Shown piece by piece: positions 18,212 to 27,143 of a DNA stretch of 64,000 nt. The position numbers and the translations under genes were made by a program. A model generated the notes under the pieces. That model worked only from the letters and a program-made list of their open reading frames with translations. It was not told the DNA's origin and made no database searches. Positions within the stretch are counted from its first letter, which is position 1. The number at the start of each line of letters is the position of its first letter. This DNA comes from Streptomyces roseolilacinus (GTDB lineage Bacteria; Actinomycetota; Actinomycetes; Streptomycetales; Streptomycetaceae): NCBI RefSeq assembly GCF_014649335.1, contig NZ_BMSV01000011.1, positions 62,001 through 126,000 of the forward strand, given 5' to 3'.

Positions 18212-19522
18212 TCAGCGCAGGCGGCCCGCGCCGGCGCGGTGGGCGAGGAGCGCCGGCAGCACCCGCGGGTGGTCGACGCGGGTCCGCAGCGTGGGCGTCC
18301 AGCCCGCGCCGGACTGGAGGACCTCGCCGGGGACCTCCGCGTTGTGCACCGCCAGGAGGTCCACCGCGCGCCCGTTGACGTGGTTGCCGCCGACCGTGAC
18401 CGGCGCCTCCTTCCACTTCTTCAGGATCTTCCCGGCTGGCACGCCCTCGGGCAGCCGGAAGGAGTTCTTCTCCGCCACCAGCTGCGACTCGGCGCCGATG
18501 CCGAAGCTGTACGCGTAGCCGTCCCCCGGCACCACGTAGTGGTTGTTGTAGGCGTCGACCTTGCCGAAGCGGACGCGCGGCGCGCGCTCGACGACGTTTT
18601 TGAAGACGTTGTGGTGGAGGGTGACGCGCAGCCTGCCGCGGTCGGTGGCGCCCGCGCTGTCGCTGTTGCCGATCATCAGGGTCTTGTCGTGGTCGGCGAA
18701 GACGTTCCAGGACGCCGTCACCAGGTCCGCGCCGCGCACGACGTCCAGCTCGCCGTCGTGCTGCTGGTACAGCTCGCCGAAGTGGCGGGGCAGGGAGCTG
18801 TCCGGGTGGCGGCCGTCGGTGAAGGTGTTGTGGTCGATCCACACGTGGGTGGAGCCGTGGACGACCATCGAGTCGTACTCGGAGTTCCAGGCGCCCGTCG
18901 CCCCGTCCGTGGGGTCCCACTGCGGGAAGCAGTCGAGGGGGCTCTCCAGGGTGAGGTTGCGGACGATGACGTTGTCGGCGTCCTTGATCTGGAGGCTGCC
19001 GCCGGTGATCCCGGCGCCGCGGCCGACGCCGACGATGGTCGTGTGGGAGGGGACGAACGCCTTGACGGCCCGGTCCTGGTTCCTGGCGGAGGCGGCGCGG
19101 AGGTCCTCCTGCGGACCGCTGACCTCCTTCTCGTAGCCCCAGACGGCCGGGTCGTAGTCGGCGAGGTACCGGTCGAAGTCGTAGCCGGGCGCCTCGAAGG
19201 TCTCGCAGCCGCCCTCGGTGGCGTCGAGCGTGCCGACCACGCGGATGATCTTCGGTGCGTCGCCGCCGGCGGCGAGCGCGTCCCGGAACCCGGCCCAGGT
19301 GGTGACGGTGTACACGTGGGCCGCGTCGGCGGCGGCGCCGCCGGTGGTGCCGCCGTCGGCGGAGGCCCAGCCGTCGCCGGCGGGCAGCGTGTGGCGGCCG
19401 AGGTCGCGGGGGCCGGTCCCGGCGGCGGCCGCGGGGGCCGTGAGGGACAGCACCAGCGCGGTGCAGCCGGCCAGCGACGCGGCCGTTCCCATGACCCGAG
19501 CATGACATCCGTGAGTGCGCAT
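18212..19522 (-). CDS. Secreted pectate lyase, polysaccharide lyase family 1
   Basis: 436 residues from ATG 19522 with CAGGAG six bases upstream. Signal peptide to about residue 34 (LVLSLTAPAAAAG). PL1 beta-helix motifs: SHTTIVGVGRGAGITGGSL, DNVIVRNLTLESPLDCFP, the WIDHNTFTDG block (vWiDH), KTLMIGNSDSAGATDRGRLRVTLHHNVF and the catalytic Arg in VERAPRVRFGKVDAYNNHYV. Cleaves de-esterified polygalacturonate by beta-elimination, needing calcium. Works with the pectinesterase next to it. Ended by a nested hairpin. Confidence 0.94.
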   Translation of the reverse strand: MRTHGCHARVMGTAASLAGCTALVLSLTAPAAAAGTGPRDLGRHTLPAGDGWASADGGTTGGAAADAAHVYTVTTWAGFRDALAAGGDAPKIIRVVGTLDATEGGCETFEAPGYDFDRYLADYDPAVWGYEKEVSGPQEDLRAASARNQDRAVKAFVPSHTTIVGVGRGAGITGGSLQIKDADNVIVRNLTLESPLDCFPQWDPTDGATGAWNSEYDSMVVHGSTHVWIDHNTFTDGRHPDSSLPRHFGELYQQHDGELDVVRGADLVTASWNVFADHDKTLMIGNSDSAGATDRGRLRVTLHHNVFKNVVERAPRVRFGKVDAYNNHYVVPGDGYAYSFGIGAESQLVAEKNSFRLPEGVPAGKILKKWKEAPVTVGGNHVNGRAVDLLAVHNAEVPGEVLQSGAGWTPTLRTRVDHPRVLPALLAHRAGAGRLR

Positions 19523-19553
19523 TGCGGCTCCTGAGGGGAGGGGAGGGAGGGGG

Positions 19554-20384
19554 TCAGGCGGTGGGCCAGGTGATCCGGCCGGCCGGGACCTCGTCGTCGA
19601 GGCGGCGCACGTCCCGGGGCCGGAGCACCCGCTCCGCGAGCAGGCCCCGGGCCACCGTGCGGGCGACCTCGATCGCCCCGAGGGGCCGGAAGTGGGTGTT
19701 GTCCCGGCGGCCGTCCGGGTAGTTGGGCGACTCCCCCGGCTCCAGCCAGTTGAAGTACGCCTTCGAGCCCTCGGGGCCCAGCCGCTGCCACGCGGCGAGC
19801 GACGCGGCCTGGACGTCGACGAGGGGCACGCCGTGCTCGGCGGCGAGGGCGCGCACGGCGGCCGGGTACTCCCCGTGGGAGGTGACGGCCCGGCCCGCCG
19901 CGTCGAACCTGCGCCGCTCCACCGAGGTGAGCAGCACCGGCCGGGCGCCGCGGCCGCGCGCCCCGGAGACGTACCGCAGGAGGTGCTCCCGGTAGGTGGT
20001 CCAGGGCTCGGTGTGACGGGCCGGGTCCTCGGACTTCTGGTCGTTGTGCCCGAACTGGACGAGGAGGAGGTCGCCCGGGCGGATCGCCGCCAGGATCGGG
20101 TCGAGCCGGCCCTCGTCGAGGAAGCTCTTGGAACTGCGGCCGTTGACCGCGTGGTTGGAGACGCCCAGGTGCGGGGTGAGGAAGAACGGCAGGGCCATGC
20201 CCCAGCCGGTCTCCGGCGCGGCGGGGGCGTACTTCTGCGCCGCCGTGGAGTCGCCCGCGATGTACAGGGTCCGGGGGGCGGTGGCCGCGCCCTGCCCGGT
20301 GGCGGCGGCGGCCGGGCGGGCCGCCGCGCCCGCCACGGGGAGGGCGGCCAGCGCCGCCACGGTCCGTCTGCGGCTCAGGGACAC
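19554..20384 (-). CDS. Secreted rhamnogalacturonan acetylesterase, SGNH type
   Basis: 276 residues from GTG 20384 (no strong alternative). Tat-like signal SLSRRRTVAALAALPVAGAAARPAAAA. SGNH/GDSL blocks: TLYIAGDSTAAQKY (Ser45), LVQFGHNDQKSED (Asn-Asp block III) and RRDNTHFRPLGAIEVARTV (catalytic Asp and His). This set matches CE12 rhamnogalacturonan acetylesterases, which strip acetyl groups from the rhamnogalacturonan backbone of pectin. Sits between the solute-binding protein and the pectate lyase gene on the same strand. Confidence 0.92.
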   Translation of the reverse strand: MSLSRRRTVAALAALPVAGAAARPAAAATGQGAATAPRTLYIAGDSTAAQKYAPAAPETGWGMALPFFLTPHLGVSNHAVNGRSSKSFLDEGRLDPILAAIRPGDLLLVQFGHNDQKSEDPARHTEPWTTYREHLLRYVSGARGRGARPVLLTSVERRRFDAAGRAVTSHGEYPAAVRALAAEHGVPLVDVQAASLAAWQRLGPEGSKAYFNWLEPGESPNYPDGRRDNTHFRPLGAIEVARTVARGLLAERVLRPRDVRRLDDEVPAGRITWPTA

Positions 20385-20488
20385 GTCGTCGTGCCTCGCT
20401 CTCGTGCCGGATGTCGCGCGGATGAGGGGGAGGTGCGGCCGGCGGCGGGGCGCGACCCGGACCGCCGCCGGCCGGTTCTGGGGGGGAA

Positions 20489-21829
20489 CTAGCCCTTCTT
20501 GAGCTGCTCGTTCCACTCGGCCTGGGCCTCGTTGAGCTGCTTGGCGAGGGTGTCCAGGAACTCCTTGGGGGTCATCGCGCCGAGGAGCACCTTCTGGAAG
20601 TTCGGCTCGTTCTCCGACTTGCTGATCTTGTTCCAGTCGGGCAGGTAGTACGGCAGCTGGACGATCTTGGTGGAGCCGTCGGTGAGGGCCTGCGCGCCGA
20701 GCTTGGTGGCCTGGGCCTTGTCCAGCCACGCGTCGCCCGCGGCGTCCGTGTGGGACGGGATGGCGCCGGCCGACTCGTTCCACTTGCTGTTCGACTCGTG
20801 GGAGACGGCGAACTCGATGAACTTCCAGGCCGCGGCCTTGTTCTCGCTGGTGCGGAAGAGGCCGAGGCCGTCGACCGGGTTGGAGACCTGGACGCGGACG
20901 CCGCCCGGCCCGACCGGGTTCGGGATGCCCGCGAACTTGTCCGTGCCGAGGGCCTTCACGTGGTCCGTGTAGGAGCCCAGGTTGTGGTTCATCATGGCGA
21001 TGGAGCCCGAGTCGAACTGGGCGTTCATCTTCTTGAAGTCGTTGTTGACGTCGGCCTCGGGCGTGGCCTTCTTGTACAGGCCGACGTACTTCCCCAGCGC
21101 CGCGACGTTCTTCGGGTCGTTGACGGTGGTCTTGTCACCCTTCCAGAACTCGGTGATGCCGGACTGGCCGTACATCGCGTCCAGGGCCTGGGCGATGGAG
21201 CCGGAGCCGCCGCGGATCGTGTAGCCGAACTTGTTGTTCTTGGCGTCGGTCAGCTTCGCGGCGGCCGTGTAGAAGGCGTCCCAGGTGGTGGGCGCCGGGA
21301 GGCCGGCCGCCTTGAACAGGTCGGTGCGGTAGTACACGACGCCGTTGCTGGCGGAGGTCGGCACCGAGTACATCTCGTCGCCGCGCCCGCCGGCCGACTT
21401 CACCGACTCGACCATGCCGGGGACGAGCTTGCCCTTGAGGGACGACGCCTCGATGCGCTCGCCGACCGGGTCCAGGGCGTTCTGGGCCACCATGTTGGCC
21501 AGGTAGGCCGCGCCCACGCCGCCGACGTCGGGCAGGCCGCCGCCCGCGATGGCCGTGTCGTACTTCGACTGGACGTCCTCGCTCGGGATCGGGACGTACT
21601 TGACCTTGATGTCGGGGTTCTTGGCCTCGAAGTCCTTGATGATCTCCTGCCAGACGGCGGTCCGCACACCGCCGTTGTTGTCCCAGAAGGTGATGGTGCC
21701 CTTGCCCGAGCCCTCGGTGCCGCTGCCGCCGGTGCCGTCGTCACCGCAGGCGGTGGCGGTGAGCGCGAGCGTGGCGGTCAGGGCGACGGCCGAGGCCGCG
21801 CGTCCTCTGAGGCTTCTCGAGATGGTCAT
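20489..21829 (-). CDS. Sugar ABC transporter solute-binding lipoprotein
   Basis: 446 residues from ATG 21829, with AGAGAGAAG upstream. Lipoprotein signal with lipobox LTATAC (Cys28). Family 1 extracellular binding protein: GTITFWDNNGGVRTAVWQEIIKDFEAKNPDIKVKYV, LPDVGGVGAAYLANMV, VPTSASNGVVYYRTDLFKAAGLPAPTTWD, and GIPNPVGPGGVRVQVSNPVDGLGLF. It should capture a pectin or arabinan oligosaccharide for the permeases at 26.2-28.1 kb. Unusually it is separated from them by three enzyme genes and a decayed pectinesterase, whose open frame runs in phase into this gene. Confidence 0.92.
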   Translation of the reverse strand: MTISRSLRGRAASAVALTATLALTATACGDDGTGGSGTEGSGKGTITFWDNNGGVRTAVWQEIIKDFEAKNPDIKVKYVPIPSEDVQSKYDTAIAGGGLPDVGGVGAAYLANMVAQNALDPVGERIEASSLKGKLVPGMVESVKSAGGRGDEMYSVPTSASNGVVYYRTDLFKAAGLPAPTTWDAFYTAAAKLTDAKNNKFGYTIRGGSGSIAQALDAMYGQSGITEFWKGDKTTVNDPKNVAALGKYVGLYKKATPEADVNNDFKKMNAQFDSGSIAMMNHNLGSYTDHVKALGTDKFAGIPNPVGPGGVRVQVSNPVDGLGLFRTSENKAAAWKFIEFAVSHESNSKWNESAGAIPSHTDAAGDAWLDKAQATKLGAQALTDGSTKIVQLPYYLPDWNKISKSENEPNFQKVLLGAMTPKEFLDTLAKQLNEAQAEWNEQLKKG

Positions 21830-21955
21830 GTCGGCTTCTCTCTTTCGGGTGCGGGTCGTGCGGGGGAGGGTGGGGTGCCCTTCGGTGCTGCGGGTGGTGC
21901 GGATGGTGCGGGGTCCTCCGGTGGTACGGGGTCGTGCGGGTGTCACGAGAGGTGC

Positions 21956-22660
21956 GGTGCCCGGTTTCCCGCCGGGGTGCCGGGGGCGTCCGGGGTGGAA
22001 GCTCCCCGCGGGGGTGTCGCCGACGATCCGGGACCGGGTGGTCAGGAAGCCGTACGGGTCGCCCTTCCAGGTGCTCGCCGCGGTGACGTGGCCGTCGTCG
22101 GTGGCGGGGCCGCGGCCGAGCGCCCCGACGAGGGAGTCCTCGACGACGGTGGCGGCCCGTCCGCGGAGGAAGTCGGCATCCCCCTCGAGGTACGAGTCGC
22201 GGATGCGGACCCGGCTGACGACGTCCGGCTCGGGGCCGTCGGTCATCAGGGTGTCCTGGTCGCCCTGGAAGGCCGTGTCCTCGAAGACGGTCCGGTCGCC
22301 GGTCGTCCTCACCGCCAGGGCCCGCTCCCCGTTCGGCCCCGCCGCCGCCTCGTCGAAGTCGTCGGCGAAGGCGAGGTCGCGGGCCGAGACGTCGGAGGAG
22401 GCGATCGGGACGGTGGCGCCGCCCGTGGACCCTCCGTACGCGGCCGGGGTGTCGTACACGATCACGGTGTCCGGCCGGTTCTGTCCAGTCCCCTGAAGCG
22501 AGATTTTCGGCTTGTCGGCGGAAATACGCGCTTTCTCACGGTACGTCCCGGGAGTGATGCGCAGCGTGACGCGGCCGCCGTTGCCGGCGGACGCGGCGGC
22601 CAGGGCCCTGCCGGGCGCGGCCCCCGACCGGGGCAAGCGCTTGCTGGGGAAGTGCGTCAT
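21956..22660 (-). pseudogene. Decayed pectinesterase fragment
   Basis: From ATG 22660 about 235 residues align with CE8 pectinesterases: AGNGGRVTLRITPGTYREK, GGATVPIASSDVSARDLAFADDF, FQGDQDTLMTD, DSYLEGDADFLRGRA, STWKGDPYGFL and SFHPGRPRHPGG. The N-terminal part (the usual TTVQAAVD region and signal peptide) is missing; the conserved Gln of the QAVAL block is Arg (GERALAV); the VDFxFG block is altered to ADFLRG; LGRPW is PGRPR; and after about residue 235 similarity stops. The frame stays open into the solute-binding protein, giving one 723-codon frame. The GGGAGCCGCA leader before ATG resembles that of the pectate lyase gene. I read it as a pseudogene; a non-catalytic product cannot be excluded. 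Confidence 0.75.
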
Positions 22661-22717
22661 TGCGGCTCCCGACGGCTCGTGGGGTGAGGGGATTGCGCGA
22701 GGTGGTGCGGCTTCGCG

Positions 22718-24244
22718 TCAGACGACCCGGAAGTCGGCGAACGTGGCGGTCCCGGCGCTCCCCCGCCCCGGGGGCGCGGCCGCGAACAGGCCGAGCAGCG
22801 CGCCGACCCAGCGCCACGGCGTGGCGGCGAAGACCGGCCCGGACGGCCGCGGGCCGTCCCCGGTGTCCGCCTGGAACCGGCAGCGCGCCCCGGCCGACAC
22901 CTCGATCCGCAGCCGCGCGCGCCCCCGGGGCGCCGGCCGCGGCGGCGCGGCGTCCCGTTCGGCCTCCGCCACGGGCTCGGCGAACCGGTGCACCAGGCGG
23001 ACGGCCCCGTCGTCGCCGCGCTCCAGGCCGATCCACGAGAACGCGTCGCCCAGGACGGCGAGCCCGGCCCGGGCACCGGGCTCGGCGCTCTCCAGGGCGA
23101 GGTCGACCTCGACGGTGAACTCCTCGGCGGGCAGCCGCTGGGTGAGGACGTGCGGCAGCAGCCGCAGGTCGTGCGCGTCGCCGGTGCGGACGCAGTTCAT
23201 GCGCAGCCCGTCCCCGCCGTGCTCGACGGTCCAGCCGGGCCGGGGGTTGGCGGTCCACTGCCACTGCCGTCCGAACCGGCCGCCGGGGAACGCGTCGTCG
23301 GTGGCGGGCGCCTCGACGGGCTGCTCGGGGGCGGCCGGCTTGCGGTGCTCGGCGACCGGCTCGCCCCGGTCGCCCATGACCGGCCAGCCGTCGTCGTCCC
23401 ACGTCATGGGCTGGAGGTGGACGACCCTGCCGTACGCGCCGCGCGCCTGGAAGTGCAGGAACCAGTCCTCGCCGGCCGGGGTGCGCACCCAGCCGCCCTG
23501 GTGGGGGCCGTTGACCTCGGTACGGCCCTGGGCGAGGACGATCCGCTCCTCGTACGGGCCGAGGAAGTCCCGCGACCGGAAGGCGCCCTGCCAGCCGGTC
23601 TCCACTCCCCCGGCGGGCGCGAGGATCCAGAACCAGCCGTCGTGCCGGTACAGCTTGGGCCCTTCGAGGGTGAACCAGCCGGGGATGCGGTCGCCGTCGA
23701 CGATCGTGGTGCCCTCGTCGAGGAGGGTGCGGCCGTCGCGGCTCATCCGGTGGCCGGTGAGCCGGTTCTTCACCCCGGAGCGGGACTTGGCCCAGGCGTG
23801 CACGAGGTACGCCTCGCCGGTCTCCTCGTCCCACAGCGGGCAGGCGTCGATCAGCCCCTTGCCGGCCTTCAGCAGGTGCGGCGCGGTCCACGGGCCCCGG
23901 ACGTGCTCGGCGCTGATCTGGTAGACGCCGTGGTCGGGGTCGCCCCAGAAGATCCAGAACCGACCGTCGGCGTGGCGCAGGCTGGGCGCCCACACCCCCT
24001 TGTCGTGGCGGGGCGCGGCGAAGTCGGCGGCGGGTTCGAGGCGTTCGAGGGCGTGGCCGACCAGGGACCAGTTGACCAGGTCGCGGGAGTGCAGCAGCGG
24101 CAGGCCGGGGGCGCGGCCGAAGCTGGACGCGGTGAGGTAGAAGTCCTCGCCGACGGCGACGACGTCGGGGTCGGACCAGTCGGCGGCGAGCACCGGGTTG
24201 CGGTAGGTGCCGTCACCGAGGTCGGCGCGGTGGACGGGTGTCAT
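22718..24244 (-). CDS. Glycoside hydrolase family 43 (arabinan/xylan side-chain) enzyme, intracellular
   Basis: 508 residues from ATG 24244, overlapping the stop of the DUF6807 gene (ATGA). N-terminal five-bladed propeller (about 10-320): YRNPVLAADWSDPDVVAVGEDFYLTASS holds the base Asp25, GVWAPSLRHADGRFWIFWGD the second Asp region, and IPGWFTLEGPKLYRHDGWF the acid Glu. C-terminal beta-sandwich (about 330-508) is typical of GH43 beta-xylosidase/arabinofuranosidase members. No signal peptide, so it acts on imported oligosaccharides, probably releasing L-arabinose or xylose. Confidence 0.9.
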   Translation of the reverse strand: MTPVHRADLGDGTYRNPVLAADWSDPDVVAVGEDFYLTASSFGRAPGLPLLHSRDLVNWSLVGHALERLEPAADFAAPRHDKGVWAPSLRHADGRFWIFWGDPDHGVYQISAEHVRGPWTAPHLLKAGKGLIDACPLWDEETGEAYLVHAWAKSRSGVKNRLTGHRMSRDGRTLLDEGTTIVDGDRIPGWFTLEGPKLYRHDGWFWILAPAGGVETGWQGAFRSRDFLGPYEERIVLAQGRTEVNGPHQGGWVRTPAGEDWFLHFQARGAYGRVVHLQPMTWDDDGWPVMGDRGEPVAEHRKPAAPEQPVEAPATDDAFPGGRFGRQWQWTANPRPGWTVEHGGDGLRMNCVRTGDAHDLRLLPHVLTQRLPAEEFTVEVDLALESAEPGARAGLAVLGDAFSWIGLERGDDGAVRLVHRFAEPVAEAERDAAPPRPAPRGRARLRIEVSAGARCRFQADTGDGPRPSGPVFAATPWRWVGALLGLFAAAPPGRGSAGTATFADFRVV

Positions 24245-25086
24245 GACAGGGCCTTCCGTACCAGCGCGGCCGCCGCCGGACGGTCCAGGCGGCCGTCGGC
24301 GACGACGGTGACGAGGCGGCGGACGACGGTGCCGCCCGCCGGGACGGGCAGCCTCCGGTCCCAGGCGAGGGACGAGCCGACGCCGGGGTACTCCCCGGTG
24401 CGGACGAACCACGGGTCGCGGCGGGTGTCGTCGGTGGCTCCGGCGAAGACGAGCGTCCAGTCCGCCCCGCGCAGCGCCAGCCAGTCGGCGGTACGGCCGT
24501 GGACGGCCTCCTCGCCCTCGGCGGCGGCGGTGAACACGTCGGGGGCCGCGGCGCCGGCGGGCTCCTTGGGCGCGCGCCAGAAGAAGCCCCCGTAACCGGC
24601 GCCGGGGCGGCCGTTGGTGGCCGGGGAGCCGATGGACAGGACCTCGCCGCCGGGGTTGGTGAGCGAGAAGGTGAAGTCCAGCGCCCAGGCGTCGGCCGTG
24701 AGCCCGGTGGCGGCGACGGTCCGGCGCTCGCGCAGGAGGTCGGTGCCGCCGGAGGTCCAGACGAGGTCCTCCACGAAGCCGTCCGGGTCGCGCAGCTTCC
24801 AGTCGGCGTGGCGCTGCTCGCCGTGGTTGTCCAGCTCGGTGGGGCCCTGGTCGCGGACGAAGGTGCGGCCGCCCCAGAAGTTCCGCCCCGCCACGTCGGG
24901 GACGGCGACCGACACCCCGAGGTGGTGGAGGTGGTCGGCCGGCCGCTCCTCGGTGACCGGTGTGCCGTGGAGGGTGGTGACGGGGTGGAGGTAGGGGCGG
25001 GGGGAGAGCCGGGCCGGCAGGTCGCCCCGGTGGACGTAGTGGCCGACGGCCCGGCCCCGGCAGCGCAGGACCAGTGGGTGCGTCAT
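24241..25086 (-). CDS. DUF6807 (PmoA-like) family protein
   Basis: 281 residues from ATG 25086, overlapping the stop of the oxidoreductase gene and, at its own end, the GH43 start. Family features: PRPYLHPVTTLHGTPVTEERPADHLHHLGVSVAV and FWGGRTFVRDQG near the N-terminus, SIGSPATNGRPGAGYGGFFWRAP mid-way. This family (often mislabelled methane oxygenase PmoA) is common next to Gfo/Idh/MocA and ABC sugar genes in actinobacteria; activity not established. Tight overlap on both sides implies a job in the same catabolic step set. Confidence 0.82.
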   Translation of the reverse strand: MTHPLVLRCRGRAVGHYVHRGDLPARLSPRPYLHPVTTLHGTPVTEERPADHLHHLGVSVAVPDVAGRNFWGGRTFVRDQGPTELDNHGEQRHADWKLRDPDGFVEDLVWTSGGTDLLRERRTVAATGLTADAWALDFTFSLTNPGGEVLSIGSPATNGRPGAGYGGFFWRAPKEPAGAAAPDVFTAAAEGEEAVHGRTADWLALRGADWTLVFAGATDDTRRDPWFVRTGEYPGVGSSLAWDRRLPVPAGGTVVRRLVTVVADGRLDRPAAAALVRKALS

Positions 25087-26225
25087 GGGGCTTTCGCCTC
25101 CAGCTCGGAGAAGAGGGAGAGGGAGTCGGCGCTCGCGTGGACGAGGCTGTCGACGCCCTTCACGATCCGCCGCCGGGCCCCGTCGGCCGTCTCCTCCGCG
25201 TACCAGTCCGCGGCGGGCAGGACGCGCGGCTCGGGGGCGGTGCGGACGGCCTCGACGACGCGCATGAACGCGCCGGTCCGGTCGGGCGGGACGAGGAGTT
25301 CGGCGCCGTCGACGAGGTGGTGGACCAGGTTCTCCAGGAGGTCGGTCCGGCCGTGCACCGTCTCGACGGGGCCGTGCCCGGCGCGCTGCACCAGGACGCG
25401 GTCCTGCTTGTACCAGAAGGTGATGCGGCCGTGCCGGCCGTGGACGAGGACGTACGGTTCGCCGGGTTCCTCGGCGCAGAGGGTGACGGCGGTGGTGACG
25501 CGGGTGCCGCGCGCGGTGGTGACGCGCAGGCAGGAGGTGTCGTCGGCCTCGATGTCGTTGGCGCGGGCCAGTTCCAGCTCGATGTCGGCGACGTCCTCGG
25601 CGAACGGGCTGCCGTCGAGCGCCAGGGCGGTGGCGACGGCGTGGGCGAGCGGGTTGGTGAGCACCCCGTCGACCACGTCGGTGCCGTGCAGGCGGCGCTT
25701 GCCGGCCCAGGGGGAGCGCCGGAAGTACGCCTCGTCGCGGGCCCACGCCCCCGCGGCGCCGATGCCGGTGACCTCGCCGACGGCGCCCTCGGCGACGAGG
25801 CCGGCGATGGCGGTCAGGGCGTGCGAGCCGAGCGACTGGAAGCCGATCTGGCAGGCGGTGCCGGCCAGGCGCACCCCGTCGGCCATGCGCCGGAACTCCG
25901 CGAAGGACGGGGCGGGCGGCTTCTCCAGGAGGAGGTGGACGCCGCGCCGCGCCGCGGTGAGCGCGAGGTCGGTGTGGGTGTCGATGGGCGTGCAGACGAC
26001 GGCGATCCGGGCGCCGGTCGCGTCGAGGAGGGCGCCGAAGTCGTCGGACTGCGCGGGGGCGTCGAACCCGTCGAGCTCCTGCGCGTCGAGCGGGCGCAGT
26101 TCGCACACCCCGGCGAGCCGTACGAGCCCGGCCCCGGCGAGGCGCCGGATGTTGTGCAGGTGCCAGCGGCCGTGGCCGCGGGCGCCGGCGAGGACGACGG
26201 GGAGGGGCAGCGGTCCGTGGTTCAT
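25083..26225 (-). CDS. Gfo/Idh/MocA family oxidoreductase
   Basis: 380 residues. N-terminal Rossmann domain with VVLAGARGHGRWHLHNIRRL (dinucleotide loop), IAVVCTPIDTHTDLALTAARRGVHLLLEKPPAPSFAEF containing the catalytic Glu-Lys-Pro block. C-terminal alpha/beta substrate domain from about residue 130. NAD(P)-dependent; members oxidise sugars, inositols or sugar acids. In this operon a sugar 1-dehydrogenase producing the aldonate used by the IlvD/Edd dehydratase is a reasonable inference. Stop overlaps the DUF6807 start. Confidence 0.86.
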   Translation of the reverse strand: MNHGPLPLPVVLAGARGHGRWHLHNIRRLAGAGLVRLAGVCELRPLDAQELDGFDAPAQSDDFGALLDATGARIAVVCTPIDTHTDLALTAARRGVHLLLEKPPAPSFAEFRRMADGVRLAGTACQIGFQSLGSHALTAIAGLVAEGAVGEVTGIGAAGAWARDEAYFRRSPWAGKRRLHGTDVVDGVLTNPLAHAVATALALDGSPFAEDVADIELELARANDIEADDTSCLRVTTARGTRVTTAVTLCAEEPGEPYVLVHGRHGRITFWYKQDRVLVQRAGHGPVETVHGRTDLLENLVHHLVDGAELLVPPDRTGAFMRVVEAVRTAPEPRVLPAADWYAEETADGARRRIVKGVDSLVHASADSLSLFSELEAKAP

Positions 26226-26231
26226 CCGGTG

Positions 26232-27143
26232 TCAGCCCTTCACCGCGCCGGCGCTGAAGCCGGTGATGAGCCACTTCTGGATGAACGCGAAGACGATCAC
26301 GACGGGCACGGCGGCGATGACGCCGCCCGCGGCGAGGGCGCCCAGGTCGACGCTGTCGGCGCCGATCAGGGTGTTGAGGCCGACGGGGATCGTCTGCTTG
26401 TCCTGCTCGCTGAGGAACATCAGGGCGAACAGGAAGTGGTTCCAGCTGTGCACGAAGGCGAAGGAGCCGACCGCGATGAGACCGGGGCGCAGCAGCGGCA
26501 GGACGACCGCGCGGAAGGCGCGGAAGCGGGTGCAGCCGTCGACCCAGGCGGCCTCCTCCAGGGAGACGGGGACGTTCTTGATGAAGCCGCTGATGAGGAT
26601 GATCGACAGGGGCAGCTGGAAGACCGTCTCGGCGATGACGACGCTGCCCAGCGAGTTGATCATCTGGAGGTTGCGGAAGATCTCGAACAGCGGGACCAGC
26701 ATGAGCGCGCCCGGGATGAACTGGGAGCACAGCAGCGCCAGCATGAAGCCGTTCTTGATGCGGAAGTCGAACCGGGCGAGCGCGTAGCCGCCGGCGAGGG
26801 CGACGACGGTGGTGGCGACCAGGGTGGCGACGCCGACGAGCATGCTGTTCTGGAAGAAGACCCCGAAGCTGCGCTCGTTCCAGACCTTCTCGAAGTGCTC
26901 GAAGGTGACGGGCCAGGGCACGAGCGAGGTGGAGCCCGCGGGCCGCACGGCGAACAGCAGCATCCAGTAGAACGGGACGAGCGTGAACAGCAGGTAGAGG
27001 GCGAGCGGCAGGTATATCTGCCAGCGCGGCACGTCGTCGAAGGCGCGTTCGCGCTTCCGGCGGCGGGGGGCGGCGGGAGGCGCCGGGGTGTCGTGGGCGG
27101 GCACGCGCGCACGGGTGCCCTTCTCCGCGAGTGCGGCGGTCAT
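26232..27143 (-). CDS. Carbohydrate ABC transporter permease, MalG type
   Basis: 303 residues from ATG 27143, overlapping the preceding permease stop by one base. After a basic Pro-rich N-terminus come six membrane helices: about 42-65, 100-125, 135-158, 168-190, 210-235 and 275-297. The cytoplasmic EAA loop reads EEAAWVDGCTRFRAFRAVVLPLLRPGL. Pairs with the MalF-type permease upstream and the lipoprotein at 20489-21829. No ATPase gene is in the operon; in Streptomyces a shared MsiK-type ATPase commonly energises such importers. Confidence 0.93.
   Translation of the reverse strand: MTAALAEKGTRARVPAHDTPAPPAAPRRRKRERAFDDVPRWQIYLPLALYLLFTLVPFYWMLLFAVRPAGSTSLVPWPVTFEHFEKVWNERSFGVFFQNSMLVGVATLVATTVVALAGGYALARFDFRIKNGFMLALLCSQFIPGALMLVPLFEIFRNLQMINSLGSVVIAETVFQLPLSIILISGFIKNVPVSLEEAAWVDGCTRFRAFRAVVLPLLRPGLIAVGSFAFVHSWNHFLFALMFLSEQDKQTIPVGLNTLIGADSVDLGALAAGGVIAAVPVVIVFAFIQKWLITGFSAGAVKG

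Noticed and set aside
20750..22687. A 645-codon plus-strand frame opposite the solute-binding protein
   Set aside because: Composition (Asp/Val/Gly/Leu with few Lys, Asn, Ile) is that of a shadow; the minus-strand lipoprotein has a signal, lipobox and family motifs.
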